DNA of 64,000 nucleotides from Sphingosinithalassobacter sp. CS137 (GCF_014334115.1 NZ_CP060494.1:2324501-2388500); one strand, 5' to 3'; counted from the first letter of the stretch, positions 8,401 to 17,837 are shown. The notes: generated by a model not told the origin, from the letters alone. A program made the numbers and translations.

Positions 8401-10854
8401 TCAGGCTGCCGACGGCCGCCAGCGTCTCAGCGTCAGTGCGTTCGCGACCACGCTGACGCTCGAAAACGCCATCGCCGCGCCCGCGATCACCGGACTGAGC
8501 AGGCCGAGCGCCGCCAGCGGGATGCCAACCACGTTGTAGATGAACGCCCAGAACAAGCCCTGGCGAATTTTCGAGTACGTGCGCCGCGAAATGTCGATCG
8601 CGTCGGCGACGAGCCGCGGATCGCCGCGCATGAGGGTGATGCCGGCCGCGTGCATCGCCACATCGGTGCCGGTCGACATGGCGATCCCGACATCGGCGGC
8701 GGCGAGCGCCGGGGCATCGTTCACGCCGTCGCCGACCATCGCGACCGTTCGGCTCCCGCTGCGAAGCGCCGCCACAGCGTCCGCCTTGCCTTCGGGCAGC
8801 ACGTTGGCGACGATCTCATCGATCCCAAGTTTGGCTGCGGCGGCGTTCGCGGCGCCCTGATTGTCTCCGGTCAGCATGATGCTGCGGATCGAACGTGCAT
8901 GAAGGGAAGCGATCGCCTCGCGCGAAGACGGCTTCGCCTCGTCGCCGAAGGCAAGCAATCCGATGAGCCGCTTGGCCGGTGCGACCTCGGCCACCCAGGA
9001 AACCGAACGGCCTTCGCGTTCCAACGTCTCGGCTTCCCCGGCCAGCGCGCCGCGGTCGACGCCTTCCTCGTCCATCAACCGTCCGCTTCCAAGCAGCAGC
9101 GAGCGGCCGTCGACCTCGGCGGCAATCCCGCGTCCGGGGAGCGCTTTCAGATGCCTGACCGGCGCGCCTCCGACCCGCCGCGCCTCAGCCGCGGCAAGGA
9201 CCGCGCGGGCGAGCGGATGTTCGCTGCCGCTCTGAAGCCCCGCGGCAAGTTCCATCAGGCGCTGTTCCTCGGTCCCCGCGGCCGGAAAGGCGGCGACCAG
9301 CGACGGCTTGCCCTCGGTAAGCGTGCCTGTCTTGTCGAACGCCACCGCGTCGATCCTATGGGCGGTTTCGAGCGCCTCGGCGTCCTTGATGAGCACGCCG
9401 GCGCGGGCGGCGACGCCGGTTCCCGCCATGATCGCGGTCGGCGTGGCGAGGCCGAGCGCGCAGGGGCAGGCGATCACCATCACGGCAACCGCGTTGAGGA
9501 TGGCCGTTTCGACGCCCGCGCCGGCTATCAGCCATCCCGCGAAAGTGAGGACGGCGATGCCGAGCACCACCGGCACGAACACCGCGCTCACCTTGTCGAC
9601 GAGGCGCTGGATCGGCGCCTTGGCGCCCTGCGCGCTTTCGACCAGCCGTACAATCCGCGCGAGCGTCGTTTCGGCGCCGACCGCGCCGGTCTCGACCAGG
9701 ATCAGTCCTTCGCCATTGATCGACCCGCCCGTGAGCGGGTCGCCGACGTTCTTGGCTACCGGCATGCTTTCGCCGGTCAGCATCGACTCATCGACGCTCG
9801 TCGCGCCTTCGATTAGCCGCCCGTCGACCGGCACGCGCTCGCCTGGACGAATGCGGACGACATCGCCGACCCGCACCTGTTCGACCGCCAGTTCGACCTC
9901 TTGCCCATCGTCGCCTACGACGCGCGCGCGCTCGGGCCGGAGCGCCATCAGCGCGCGGATCGCCGCGCCGGTCTGGCGCTTGGCGCGGCCCTCGAGCCAT
10001 TTGCCGAGCAGAACGAGGGTGATGACGACGGCCGAGGCCTCGAAATAATAATGGCCGCCCCCACCATGATCCATCGGCGGGACAAGCAGCTGGTAGAGGC
10101 TCAGGCCGTAGGCGGCGGACGTGCCGATTGCGACCAGCAGGTCCATATTGCCGGTGTGCGCCTTGAGCGCCTTCCATCCGGCCCGGTAGAAGCGCGCCCC
10201 AAGCCAGAACTGGACAGGCGTCGCCAGCACGAGCTGCGCCCAACCCGGAATGGCGGCATCGATCCCGAACGGCGCCAGCAGCATCGGGAGCACAAGCGGC
10301 AGCGACAGGATCGCAGCGATGAGGACATGTTGGAGCTCGCGCCTTGCGCTCGCGGCGCGGCGCGCCTCCTCCTCCCCGGTCTGACCGGACGCAGGCACGA
10401 CCCGGGCCGCCGCGGCGTAGCCGGCCCTTTCGACCGCGCGAATAAGGTCGGCCGAGGATGTCGCGGCGACCGCCTCGATCCGGGCAGTCTCGGTCGCGAG
10501 ATTGACCTCGGCCTTCAGCACGCCGGGGACGGCGTTGAGTGCCTTCTCGACGCGGCCGACACACGATGCGCAGGTCATGCCGCTGATCGACAGTTCGGTG
10601 ACGCTTCGGCCAGGCGTGTAGCCGGCCTTCGAGACCGCGTCCGCCAACGCGGCGGGATCCGCGCGGCCTTCGTCGAAGCGAACCTCCGCCCTTTCGGTCG
10701 CGAGATTGACCGACACGCCGGTAACGCCGGGCACCTGGGCGATCGCGCGCTCAACCCGCCCAACGCAGGAGGCGCAGGTCATCCCCTCGATCGGCAGAAC
10801 AAGGCTGTCCGCCGTTTCATTTTCGGCTCGCGGCGGCAGCGTGAGCGCATCCAT
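8401..10854 (-). CDS. copA: Copper-exporting P1B-type ATPase
   Basis: The 817-residue protein has two N-terminal heavy-metal domains, each with GMTCASC, eight membrane segments, the transport motif [11 protein letters not shown], the phosphorylation motif DKTGTLTEG and [12 protein letters not shown]. It pumps Cu(I) from the cytoplasm to the periplasm. The open frame extends much further upstream, but the CueR promoter at 10883-10913 sits inside that extension. The ATG at 10854, with GAGGAG just upstream, is therefore the real start. It is followed by cueR. The symbol is shared with the unrelated multicopper oxidase at 4854-6662. Confidence 0.95.
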   Translation of the reverse strand: MDALTLPPRAENETADSLVLPIEGMTCASCVGRVERAIAQVPGVTGVSVNLATERAEVRFDEGRADPAALADAVSKAGYTPGRSVTELSISGMTCASCVGRVEKALNAVPGVLKAEVNLATETARIEAVAATSSADLIRAVERAGYAAAARVVPASGQTGEEEARRAASARRELQHVLIAAILSLPLVLPMLLAPFGIDAAIPGWAQLVLATPVQFWLGARFYRAGWKALKAHTGNMDLLVAIGTSAAYGLSLYQLLVPPMDHGGGGHYYFEASAVVITLVLLGKWLEGRAKRQTGAAIRALMALRPERARVVGDDGQEVELAVEQVRVGDVVRIRPGERVPVDGRLIEGATSVDESMLTGESMPVAKNVGDPLTGGSINGEGLILVETGAVGAETTLARIVRLVESAQGAKAPIQRLVDKVSAVFVPVVLGIAVLTFAGWLIAGAGVETAILNAVAVMVIACPCALGLATPTAIMAGTGVAARAGVLIKDAEALETAHRIDAVAFDKTGTLTEGKPSLVAAFPAAGTEEQRLMELAAGLQSGSEHPLARAVLAAAEARRVGGAPVRHLKALPGRGIAAEVDGRSLLLGSGRLMDEEGVDRGALAGEAETLEREGRSVSWVAEVAPAKRLIGLLAFGDEAKPSSREAIASLHARSIRSIMLTGDNQGAANAAAAKLGIDEIVANVLPEGKADAVAALRSGSRTVAMVGDGVNDAPALAAADVGIAMSTGTDVAMHAAGITLMRGDPRLVADAIDISRRTYSKIRQGLFWAFIYNVVGIPLAALGLLSPVIAGAAMAFSSVSVVANALTLRRWRPSAA

Positions 10855-10882
10855 CAGTCGTCTCCTCATCGAGTCGATCCTG

Positions 10883-10913
10883 TATATGGAGTCTGACATC
10901 ATGTTAGGGTCAA
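10883..10913 (-). promoter_or_regulatory. CueR-type promoter of the copper ATPase
   Basis: The minus strand reads TTGACC (10913-10908), a 19-base spacer with ATGTCAGAC, then CATATA (10888-10883). The start codon of the ATPase lies 28 bases downstream. The layout is that of MerR-family promoters, where 19-base spacing is corrected by the activated regulator. Confidence 0.8.
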
Positions 10914-10937
10914 GCAATTCCCGCCGGCCGATGCCGC

Positions 10938-10968
10938 TTGACCTTGCCACGATGTCAAACCCCACATT
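10938..10968 (+). promoter_or_regulatory. CueR-type promoter of the copper chaperone gene
   Basis: TTGACC (10938-10943), a 19-base spacer with ATGTCAAAC, then CACATT (10963-10968) precede the chaperone ATG by 25 bases. The element is divergent from the ATPase promoter, with 24 bases between the two -35 boxes, so both directions can respond to CueR. Confidence 0.75.
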
Positions 10969-10993
10969 CGCCTTCGACTGAAGGAGAACCAAC

Positions 10994-11197
10994 ATGATCG
11001 AGTTGAAGGTTTCGGGCATGATCTGCGGCGGATGCGTCCGGTGGGTAACCAATGCCGTGCACGGCGTCGCGCCGGGCGCGCTCGCTACGGTGGATCTCGC
11101 GACCAAGCGCGTGTCGGTAGAAACCGACGTGGATGCCGCCACCATCGCGGCCGCGATCGAGAGCGCCGGCTACGAGGTCGAGCGCCAGGACGCCTGA
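10994..11197 (+). CDS. CopZ-like copper chaperone (HMA domain)
   Basis: The 67-residue protein is a single heavy-metal-associated domain with the ferredoxin-like pattern and the metal motif MICGGC (MxCxxC) at residues 9-14. It is the size of CopZ and is expressed divergently from the copper ATPase under its own CueR-type promoter. It probably carries Cu(I) to the ATPase or to CueR. AAGGAG lies 8 bases before the ATG. Confidence 0.88.
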   Translation: MIELKVSGMICGGCVRWVTNAVHGVAPGALATVDLATKRVSVETDVDAATIAAAIESAGYEVERQDA

Positions 11198-11265
11198 CCG
11201 GAACGGAACCCGCGGCCGCGCGGTTCTGCCCGCGCGGCCGCCAGCCCTCGACGGGGAAAGCCCAT

Positions 11266-11340
11266 ATGGACCACGACCACTCCGCGCATGCCCATCACGA
11301 CACAGCATGCACGCAGGCGCATGCCGCGGGCGCGTCGCTC
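11266..11340 (+). pseudogene. Possible remnant of a His-rich metal ATPase N terminus
   Basis: An ATG at 11266 opens MDHDHSAHAHHDTACTQAHA, which resembles the His-rich leader of CopB-type P-ATPases or His-rich metal transporters. After about 25 residues the frame turns into arginine-rich, non-coding-looking sequence and runs into the CsbD leader. It may be the stump of a deleted transporter gene. Evidence is limited to composition and position in a copper locus. Confidence 0.3.
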
Positions 11341-11450
11341 CACCGGCGCGCCATTTGGCACGATCGGAACTTCGCCCGCCGCCGCACCGTTGGACTCACG
11401 ACACGTACGGCAGGTCAATTTCGGCGCGCTGGTGGAACGAGGAACTCGAC

Positions 11451-11618
11451 ATGGGTGAATTCACCGACAAGGCAAAAGGCAAGGTCAACCAAGCGGTAGG
11501 CGATGCCAAGCAAGAGAGCGACGACGAGAGCGTCCGGCGCGAAGGCGAAAAGCAGGAAGCCAAAGGCGAAGGCCAGGAGCTGAAGGGGAAAGCGAAGGGC
11601 GTGATCAACGACCTTTGA
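11451..11618 (+). CDS. CsbD-family stress protein
   Basis: The 55-residue, highly charged protein has the CsbD repeat pattern: MGEFTDKAKGKVNQAVGDAK followed by GEGQELKGKAKGVIND. CsbD-like proteins are small, hydrophilic and induced by general stress; their molecular role is unknown. A strong hairpin with a T-rich tail follows 20 bases after the stop, so the gene is likely monocistronic. Confidence 0.85.
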   Translation: MGEFTDKAKGKVNQAVGDAKQESDDESVRREGEKQEAKGEGQELKGKAKGVINDL

Positions 11619-11638
11619 TCCCGCTCAACAAGATGTTG

Positions 11639-11674
11639 CCGCCGCCGCTGGGAAACCGGCGGCGGTTTCTCTTT
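11639..11674 (+). terminator. Rho-independent terminator after csbD-like gene
   Basis: CCGCCGCCG and CGGCGGCGG form a perfect 9-bp stem around a 9-base loop, followed by TTTCTCTTT. It terminates the CsbD gene and lies just before the 3' end of the convergent nucleotidyltransferase gene. Confidence 0.8.
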
Positions 11675-11691
11675 GTAGCAAGAGCCTGCTG

Positions 11692-12597
11692 TCAGGCCTG
11701 CGCAACCCCTTCCAGCTCAGTAAGCCGATCGCGCGAAACCTGGGCAACGATGTCGCGCAGGGAGCGGACCGACGCCAGCACCGCATCGAGATCGTCGGGG
11801 TCGATCCGGTAGTTCGACGAATAGCGTGCCTCGACATAGGCGCGCTTGAGCAGCTCGAACCGGCGACGGTCGATACGCGCGTCGCGCGGCCAGGCTGCGA
11901 TCAGCTTCGGCTCGCTGTCCTCGGACAAGGAACGCAGGAACTTGATGTTGTGCGAGCGCGGGAAATAGAGGGTTCGGACCAGCAGGAAGCAGATGTATGC
12001 GCGTTCGGTCGCCTGATGGAGGGTGAAAGCCGCATCCTTCCACTTCGCCTTCTCCAAGCAGAATTCGGCGATCTCGATCGCATCATCGACCTTAGTTAGC
12101 CAATCTTGGAAATACTCCTCCGCCATCCGATGCGCATCGGATGCCGTCAAAGGCTGTGGGGTGGCGAGTGGATGACACGGCAGGTCGTAGAGCACGATTC
12201 CGTCGCGGGCGATGTCGACCCAGAAATATTCACCGCGCGTGAGCCCCTGGTTCACCTCTTCGAGCGAGTGGACGATGATGTTGACCGGCCGGTCGATCGC
12301 GGCGTCGCGCAGGATTTTGTCCTCGGCGACATACCAGTAATGCGCGATGTCGGTGAGGTCGCCGTGGCTGACGATCACCAGCAGGTCGTAATCCGACTGG
12401 TAGCCATTCTCGGGCTCATCGACCCAGTCGTCGCGTGCATAGCTGCCGAACAGGATGATCTTGTAAATCTTGCCGTTCCGGCGATGCGCCGAGGTGGCGC
12501 GCGACGTGGCCTCGGCGAACTCCGCCATGAGCACGTCCTGCACCCGTTCCAGCTCGGCGCGCTGCGCCTCCGGCAAATGATCGATATCCGTCCGCAT
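11692..12597 (-). CDS. Nucleotidyltransferase-HEPN fusion protein
   Basis: The 301-residue protein has an N-terminal minimal nucleotidyltransferase domain with GSYARDDW and, further on, SDYDLLVIV, giving the GSxxR...DxD catalytic pattern. The C-terminal half (about residues 150-290) is helical and looks like a HEPN domain. MNT and HEPN domains usually form two-gene toxin-antitoxin pairs in which the MNT adenylylates the HEPN RNase; here they are fused in one chain. The ATG at 12597 was chosen over an upstream in-frame ATG because it begins the conserved domain. The substrate is unknown. Confidence 0.75.
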   Translation of the reverse strand: MRTDIDHLPEAQRAELERVQDVLMAEFAEATSRATSAHRRNGKIYKIILFGSYARDDWVDEPENGYQSDYDLLVIVSHGDLTDIAHYWYVAEDKILRDAAIDRPVNIIVHSLEEVNQGLTRGEYFWVDIARDGIVLYDLPCHPLATPQPLTASDAHRMAEEYFQDWLTKVDDAIEIAEFCLEKAKWKDAAFTLHQATERAYICFLLVRTLYFPRSHNIKFLRSLSEDSEPKLIAAWPRDARIDRRRFELLKRAYVEARYSSNYRIDPDDLDAVLASVRSLRDIVAQVSRDRLTELEGVAQA

Positions 12598-12961
12598 CGT
12601 TCCTGATTCTCGCAGGTAAATCCGCGAAGGCAAGGGCGGCAGGGATTTGTCTCCCGCCGCGCGGTATCGAGGTCCGACCTTGTCGCACTACCGGTCTTTG
12701 ACTTATCCATGTGCTGTCCGGCGAACCGGGTTGCCGATGCGCATATGAGCCCTTGTGGCGTAAGGCACCGGCGCGTGCCCTCAAGCACGTTCTCAAGGCT
12801 CGGCTCGTCGGACACCGTGACTGCCGCCGACCGCCTGCCCCAGCGTCATATTTCGCCGAGGGGTAGGCCACGCTGACGCGTATAGTGAACGGGAAGCGGC
12901 ACTTCGTGTGCGATCAGCAAGTTATCGCAGCGGCCGCCCGTACGCAAAGCAGGGGAATCTC
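12598..12961. other. Intergenic region with a dispersed repeat copy
   Basis: No gene is supported here. The stretch separates two divergently oriented genes and should carry both promoters. It contains, at 12751-12797, one copy of a repeat that recurs at 51072-51119. Nothing else distinctive was recognised. Confidence 0.5.
12751..12797 (-). repeat. Copy 1 of a 47-48 bp dispersed repeat with hairpin
   Basis: Read on the minus strand it begins TTGAGAACGTGCTTGAGGGC and matches the plus strand at 51072-51119 at about 38 of 48 positions. Inside is a 5-bp stem, CGTGC and GCACG, around TTGAGG (12774-12789). In the other copy the stem is CATGC and GCATG, a compensatory change that keeps pairing. On the opposite strand both copies could also encode a peptide with ALKHVL, so the nature of the element is unresolved. 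Confidence 0.5.
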
Positions 12962-15634
12962 ATGACAGAGGAAGCTGCTACTCCGGGCGCCGCGAGCGAC
13001 AACAAAGCCGGCGTCGTTCTCGTTACCGGAGCGAGCGGCTTCATCGGCTCCGCCGTCGTCGAAAGGCTCGGCAAAAAATATAAGATTATCGGCCTCGACC
13101 GCGCCGGCCCGCCCGATCCTCCGTCACCGGCAGTGGCGATCGATTTCGATCTTGGCTCGGATGAGACTGTCCGCAAGGCACTGGAAGAGGTCAGGGATCG
13201 GTTCGGCAGCCGGATCGTGTCGGTCATTCACCTCGCCGCCTATTACGACGTATCGGGGGAGCCTAACCCGCTCTACGAAAAGATCACGGTCGAGGGCACC
13301 AGGCGTCTGCTCGACGCCTTGCAGAGCTTCGAAGTCGAGCAGTTCGTCTATGCGAGCACGATGCTCGTCCACCGGGCGACGGACAGCCCCGAGGAGCGCA
13401 TCGACGAGAATTCGCCGATCGATCCGAGTTGGGCATACCCGGAATCCAAGGCCCGAACCGAGGCCGTTCTTCGGGACCGGCACGGCGACATTCCCGTGGT
13501 CTTTTTGCGCATCGCCGGCGTCTATGAGGATGAGGGGCATCAGCCCTTCATCGCTGAGCAGATCGCCCGCATCTACGAGCATCGGCTGATCGGGCATGTC
13601 TATCCGGGCATGCTCTGCGCGGGTCAGTCCTTCGTGCATCTCGACGACCTCACCAATGCGATCGAAAAAGCGGTGCAGCGGCGCCGGGATTTGCCTGCCG
13701 AAACCCCGCTGCTCGTCGGCGAGCCGGAGGCGCTCGGCTATGCCGAGGTGCAGGACATCATCGGCTGCACCCTTCACGGCGAAGGATGGGACACATTCCG
13801 GATTCCGCAGCCGATCGCAAAGGCTGGCGCCTGGGTGCAAAATGAAGTGCTCGGCGAGGATAGCTCGATCAAGTCGTGGATGGTCGAGGCGAGCAACGAC
13901 CATTATGTCCTCGACATCGACCGGGCGCGGCAGCTTCTCGACTGGAAGCCGAAGCATCGCTTGCGCGATGTGCTTCCGAAGATGGTCGCGGCGCTCAAGC
14001 GGGACCCGCAAGGCTGGTACAAGGCCAACAAGCTCAATCCGGCCCTGGTCGCCTGGTACGGGCAGCGGCCCGTCGCGTCCGACCATGCCGAGCATAATGC
14101 CGACGCCAAGCCTGGCATGGATCACATGGCGATGGATCACGCCAAGGGCGGCGGCAAATCTGAAGATGCGAGCCGCAAGCATGATGCCGAGCCCGCGCAT
14201 GAAGGCGGCCACGATCATATGGCCATGATGGATGCCGACGCACGCCGCACGCGCTGGGTGCATTTTGCGATGATCGGTCTGGGCGCCTGGCTTGCCGCAA
14301 GTCCGCTGGTCTACGACGCCGTGACGAGTGGGACCGTGGACGACGCCGTTCGTGCCGTCACCGTCGATCGCGGGCTGCCGTCCGTCGAATGGCGGACGGG
14401 CGTGTTGATGGCCAGCGATGTGATCAGCGGCATGCTGCTGATGCTGTTCGGAGCGATGTCGCTTTCGAAGCGGACCGCGTGGTTCGGCCAGTGGGCGGCC
14501 TGTTTTGTCGGCATATGGTTGCTGCTCGCGCCGCTGGTCTTCTGGAGTCCGAGCGCGGCCCAATATCAGAACGACATGCTCGTCGGCGCGCTGGCGATCG
14601 CCTTGTCGGTGCTCGTGCCGATGATGCCGGGGATGAGCATGGCCGGCATGATGGATCCCAAGTCCATTCCGCCGGGCTGGACCTATGGCCCGTCCACCGC
14701 TGCCCAGCGCTTTCCGATCGTCGCGCTCGGCCTGGTCGGCCTCCTTATCTCGCGCATGCTGACCGCATATCAGCTCGGGCACATCGATTCCGCCTGGGAG
14801 CCGTTCTTCATGGGCTCGCCCGCCGATCCCCGGAACGGCACCGAGGAGATCATCACCTCCGATGTTTCCAAGGCCTGGCCGATCCCCGACGCGGGGCTCG
14901 GGGCGGTGAGCTACATGTTCGAGATCCTGATGGCGGTTATGGGCACCCGCGACCGCTGGCGGACGATGCCCTGGATGGTCACCTTCTTCGGCATATTGGT
15001 GATCCCGCTTGGGGTCATCTCGATCTACTTCATCATCATCCAGCCGATCATGATCGGCACGTGGAGCACGCCCGCATTGATTGCCGGGCTAGCCATGGTC
15101 GTCATGATACCCTTCGCACTGGACGAGGTCATCGCCATGGGACAGTTCCTCTACTGGGCCCATCGCCGCGGCAAACCACTGATCCGGACGTTCTTCAAAG
15201 GCGACGCGGTGGACAGGGGTGAAGAAGATACCGCCGATGCGCTGTCCGCGTCTCCCACAGCCGCCTGGGCCGAAGCCAGACGGGGCGTGACGCTTCCCTG
15301 GACGCTGGCCGTCAGCACGGTGATCGGCGCGTTTCTGATGCTGACGAGGCTGGTATTCGGCACCGAGGGCGCGATGGCGAATAGCGACCATCTGGTTGGT
15401 GCGCTCGTCATTACGATCGCCATTATCGCCACGGCCGAGGTCGCGAGAATCCTGCGCTTCATCAATGTCGCGCTCGGCGCCTGGCTCGTCGCCGCGCCGT
15501 TCCTGCTCGAGGGCGCCGACGGCTCCGCGACAGCCGCCAGTGTGGTGATCGGCCTCGCATTGATGGCGTTGAGCCTGCCGAGAGGAAAGCGGAGCCGCGA
15601 GCATTACGCGGGATGGGACAAATATGTCATCTAG
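12962..15634 (+). CDS. NAD-epimerase / SPW-repeat membrane fusion protein
   Basis: The 890-residue protein starts with an extended short-chain dehydrogenase/epimerase domain (residues 1 to ~375; VTGASGFIGS near the start and an YPESK active-site lysine region). A Met/His-rich linker follows (DHMAMDHAKGGG, GGHDHMAMMD). The rest has many membrane segments: an SPW-type unit, a four-helix block resembling vitamin K epoxide reductase, and a second SPW-type unit at the end. The usual CxxC of that reductase family is replaced by GTWSTPAL, so redox activity is doubtful. The ATG at 12962 follows CAGGGGAATCTC. Function is unknown; the His/Met linker suggests metal contact. Confidence 0.7.
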   Translation: MTEEAATPGAASDNKAGVVLVTGASGFIGSAVVERLGKKYKIIGLDRAGPPDPPSPAVAIDFDLGSDETVRKALEEVRDRFGSRIVSVIHLAAYYDVSGEPNPLYEKITVEGTRRLLDALQSFEVEQFVYASTMLVHRATDSPEERIDENSPIDPSWAYPESKARTEAVLRDRHGDIPVVFLRIAGVYEDEGHQPFIAEQIARIYEHRLIGHVYPGMLCAGQSFVHLDDLTNAIEKAVQRRRDLPAETPLLVGEPEALGYAEVQDIIGCTLHGEGWDTFRIPQPIAKAGAWVQNEVLGEDSSIKSWMVEASNDHYVLDIDRARQLLDWKPKHRLRDVLPKMVAALKRDPQGWYKANKLNPALVAWYGQRPVASDHAEHNADAKPGMDHMAMDHAKGGGKSEDASRKHDAEPAHEGGHDHMAMMDADARRTRWVHFAMIGLGAWLAASPLVYDAVTSGTVDDAVRAVTVDRGLPSVEWRTGVLMASDVISGMLLMLFGAMSLSKRTAWFGQWAACFVGIWLLLAPLVFWSPSAAQYQNDMLVGALAIALSVLVPMMPGMSMAGMMDPKSIPPGWTYGPSTAAQRFPIVALGLVGLLISRMLTAYQLGHIDSAWEPFFMGSPADPRNGTEEIITSDVSKAWPIPDAGLGAVSYMFEILMAVMGTRDRWRTMPWMVTFFGILVIPLGVISIYFIIIQPIMIGTWSTPALIAGLAMVVMIPFALDEVIAMGQFLYWAHRRGKPLIRTFFKGDAVDRGEEDTADALSASPTAAWAEARRGVTLPWTLAVSTVIGAFLMLTRLVFGTEGAMANSDHLVGALVITIAIIATAEVARILRFINVALGAWLVAAPFLLEGADGSATAASVVIGLALMALSLPRGKRSREHYAGWDKYVI

Positions 15635-15679
15635 TCGGTCAGGATTTGACATGAAGCGACGCCGGCGTAGGCTTGAAGA

Positions 15680-15991
15680 GTGACAAGGTTCATCTTGGCC
15701 ATACTGATCGCGCTGTCGCTGATCGGCAGCTCTGGTCCGGCGTTCGCCGCGCCAGCGCCTGACTGCGCGATGGCCGGAGCCGCGATGGGAAGCCCTGCCG
15801 ACCACGACGACATGGGTTGCTGCACACCCGACTGCGCGGTCTCCTGTCCTGCCGCGCTGGTTCCTCCCGATAGCTTGCCTGAGCCGTCTGTTCTGCTCAC
15901 CAGCGCCCGCGCCTGGATGCCGACGGCCAGCGCCCTTCACTCCGTGAACCCGACCGCGATCGACCCTCCTCCAAAACCCACGCTCGGCTGA
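15680..15991 (+). CDS. Small exported Cys-rich copper-locus protein
   Basis: The 103-residue product has a signal peptide (about residues 1-23) and a mature part with HDDMGCCTPDCAVSCPAA, then a proline-rich tail (DPPPKPTLG). The Cys cluster and tail resemble the CueR-controlled protein at 7090-7464, so the two are probably diverged paralogues. The start is a GTG. A promoter-like TTGACA at 15646-15651 and TAGGCT at 15668-15673 would place the transcript start next to this codon, so translation may be nearly leaderless. Periplasmic metal binding is likely but unproven. Confidence 0.55.
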   Translation: MTRFILAILIALSLIGSSGPAFAAPAPDCAMAGAAMGSPADHDDMGCCTPDCAVSCPAALVPPDSLPEPSVLLTSARAWMPTASALHSVNPTAIDPPPKPTLG

Positions 15992-15997
15992 TTTTGA

Positions 15998-16023
15998 GCA
16001 CGGCTCCCGCGCGGCAGCCGTGC
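15998..16023 (+). terminator. Hairpin after the small exported protein gene
   Basis: GCACGGCT and AGCCGTGC form a perfect 8-bp stem with a 10-base GC-rich loop, 6 bases after the stop at 15991. There is no T tract, so termination would be weak. Confidence 0.35.
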
Positions 16024-16158
16024 AGGTGCGATGGGCGCTGAGCCCATTCGCAAGTCAGTTTTGGCGATCCAAGCGCCGGCCTCTCACCAGGCATTGCCTG
16101 TGACGCGCTGCTGATGAGCAGCGGCATTGGGCGGATCGGCGTCGACGAGGGTAATTCG

Positions 16159-16506
16159 ATGAACAAGATTTATTTGGCCGGCGCGGTGGCGCTATTTTCG
16201 AGCGTTGCGGCCTGTAGCGAACAACCAAGCGCATCGCGCGAAGAGACGACTGTTCCAGCAGAACGGCCGGAGGCCGCGTCGCAGGACGCGGATTATTCGG
16301 CAAGTGGCGAAGTGACGGCTGTTGCCAGTGAGACGGTGACGATCTCGCATGGTCCGGTGCCGGACCTGCAATGGCCCGCCATGACGATGACGTTCCAGGC
16401 CGACGGCCCGGACATCCTCGCCGGTGTTGCGGCCGGGGACCGGGTGTCGTTCGCCTTCCGTCAGGCGGACGGCGGCTATGTTCTGACCTCGCTGACCAGG
16501 AACTGA
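16159..16506 (+). CDS. CusF-like copper-binding lipoprotein
   Basis: The 115-residue protein has a lipoprotein signal ending in VAACSE and a CusF domain with [16 protein letters not shown], where the Trp and the two Met residues form the Cu(I)/Ag(I) site. CusF hands periplasmic Cu(I) to the CusCBA pump. The gene lies 59 bases before the TolC-type gene of the same operon. The ATG at 16159 begins the lipoprotein signal and is preferred over an upstream ATG in the same frame. Confidence 0.85.
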   Translation: MNKIYLAGAVALFSSVAACSEQPSASREETTVPAERPEAASQDADYSASGEVTAVASETVTISHGPVPDLQWPAMTMTFQADGPDILAGVAAGDRVSFAFRQADGGYVLTSLTRN

Positions 16507-16565
16507 GCACGGGGCGGAGGGAGGCTTACCGGCCTTTCGTCCCCCGCTGGCAGGAACAAACACTC

Positions 16566-17837
16566 ATGAAATCTTTCGCCTCTCCTTGGCGTGGATCGGT
16601 GGCAGTGGCGCTCGCCTTCGCTGTCGCCCAGCCGCAGCCCATCTTCGCCCAAGCCCAGGCCAAGCTCAGTCTCGATGAGGCGCTCGCGCTGTCTGTCGAG
16701 CGACAGCCTGCGCTCAACGCTTTCGCGCGGACCGCCCGAGCGGCCGAGGAGGCCGCGGTCGCCGCGCGACAGCTTCCCGATCCACAGCTGACGATCGGCA
16801 TTCAGAACCTGCCGGTCACCGGGTCCGAAGCATTCGACCTCGGCGCCGATTTCATGACCATGAAATCGATCGGCATCATGCGCACCCAGGTCAGGGAAGC
16901 AAAGCGAGACGCCGCGTCGGCGCGTTATCTGGCAGAAGCCGCCGTTTCGCTCGCCGAGCAGGATGTGCTCGCGCGCCGCATCCAACGCGAGGTGATGCTC
17001 GGCTGGATCGCGATCATCGAGGCCCAGCAGAAGCGTGAGGTGCTCGGACTCCTCGTCGAAAAGCTGGAGGCACGTCAGTCACTCGTCGAGGGCGGCATTC
17101 TCGACGGAAGTGCCACGCCGGCGGATGTCATCGCCATCGAAGCCGATATATCGGCCGCTCGCGGCGAGATGCTCGCGGCCAAGGACGCCGAAACCGCGGG
17201 CCGCGCGATGCTCGCGAGGTGGATCGGCGATGCTGCCCAGCGGCCGCTCTCGACGAAACAGCTCCCCATCTGCCGGCCCTCAAACAAGCAGCTGGCCCTA
17301 GCGGCGGTGGCGGAGCATCCGCTGATCGAGGTAGCGCGGCGCCGTGAGACGGTGGCGGAGCGTAGCATCGATATTGCACGCGCGGAGCGCAAGCCCGACT
17401 GGGGTTGGTCGGCGATGTACGGCCAGCGCGGCGGCGGGCGATCGGACATGGTGACGCTCCAGGTCACCATCGATCTGCCGTTCAACAAATCGCGTCTGCA
17501 GAATCGCCGGATCGCCGAGGCTTCGGAGTTGGCCGCCGCGGCTCGCGATCGGGCGGAGGATACGCGCCGCGAAGTGGTATCGGATTTCGAGCAGGCTTGG
17601 GCGCAATGGAGCGAGGCCAACGCACGGCTCACGACCGCCCTTAGTGACACCTTGCCGGCCTTGGAGGCGGTCGAGCGCGCTTTGGAGGCAAGGGTCGCCG
17701 GCGGCCAGCCTGCGGTGACGGACGTCCAGGCCGCCAGCGAACGCACGACCCGAACCGTGCTCGACGCCATCGAGCAGCGTGCCGCGCTCGCCCGCGCAAG
17801 CGCCGACCTGAGCTTCTATGCCGAGGAGTGCGCATGA
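16566..17837 (+). CDS. TolC/CusC-family outer membrane efflux protein
   Basis: The 423-residue protein has a signal peptide (about residues 1-29) and the long alpha-helical hairpins of the outer membrane factor family, with the repeated pattern ARTARAAEEAAVAARQLPDP and, in the second half, ARAERKPDWGWSAMYGQRGG. It is the outer membrane channel of the heavy-metal RND pump encoded downstream. Its stop overlaps the start of the CusB gene (ATGA). No lipoprotein cysteine is seen, unlike E. coli CusC. Confidence 0.9.
   Translation: MKSFASPWRGSVAVALAFAVAQPQPIFAQAQAKLSLDEALALSVERQPALNAFARTARAAEEAAVAARQLPDPQLTIGIQNLPVTGSEAFDLGADFMTMKSIGIMRTQVREAKRDAASARYLAEAAVSLAEQDVLARRIQREVMLGWIAIIEAQQKREVLGLLVEKLEARQSLVEGGILDGSATPADVIAIEADISAARGEMLAAKDAETAGRAMLARWIGDAAQRPLSTKQLPICRPSNKQLALAAVAEHPLIEVARRRETVAERSIDIARAERKPDWGWSAMYGQRGGGRSDMVTLQVTIDLPFNKSRLQNRRIAEASELAAAARDRAEDTRREVVSDFEQAWAQWSEANARLTTALSDTLPALEAVERALEARVAGGQPAVTDVQAASERTTRTVLDAIEQRAALARASADLSFYAEECA

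Noticed and set aside
8299..9816. 505-residue plus-strand open frame over the copper ATPase
   Set aside because: The minus strand encodes a full P-type ATPase with all motifs; the plus frame is Arg/His-rich and arises from high GC content.
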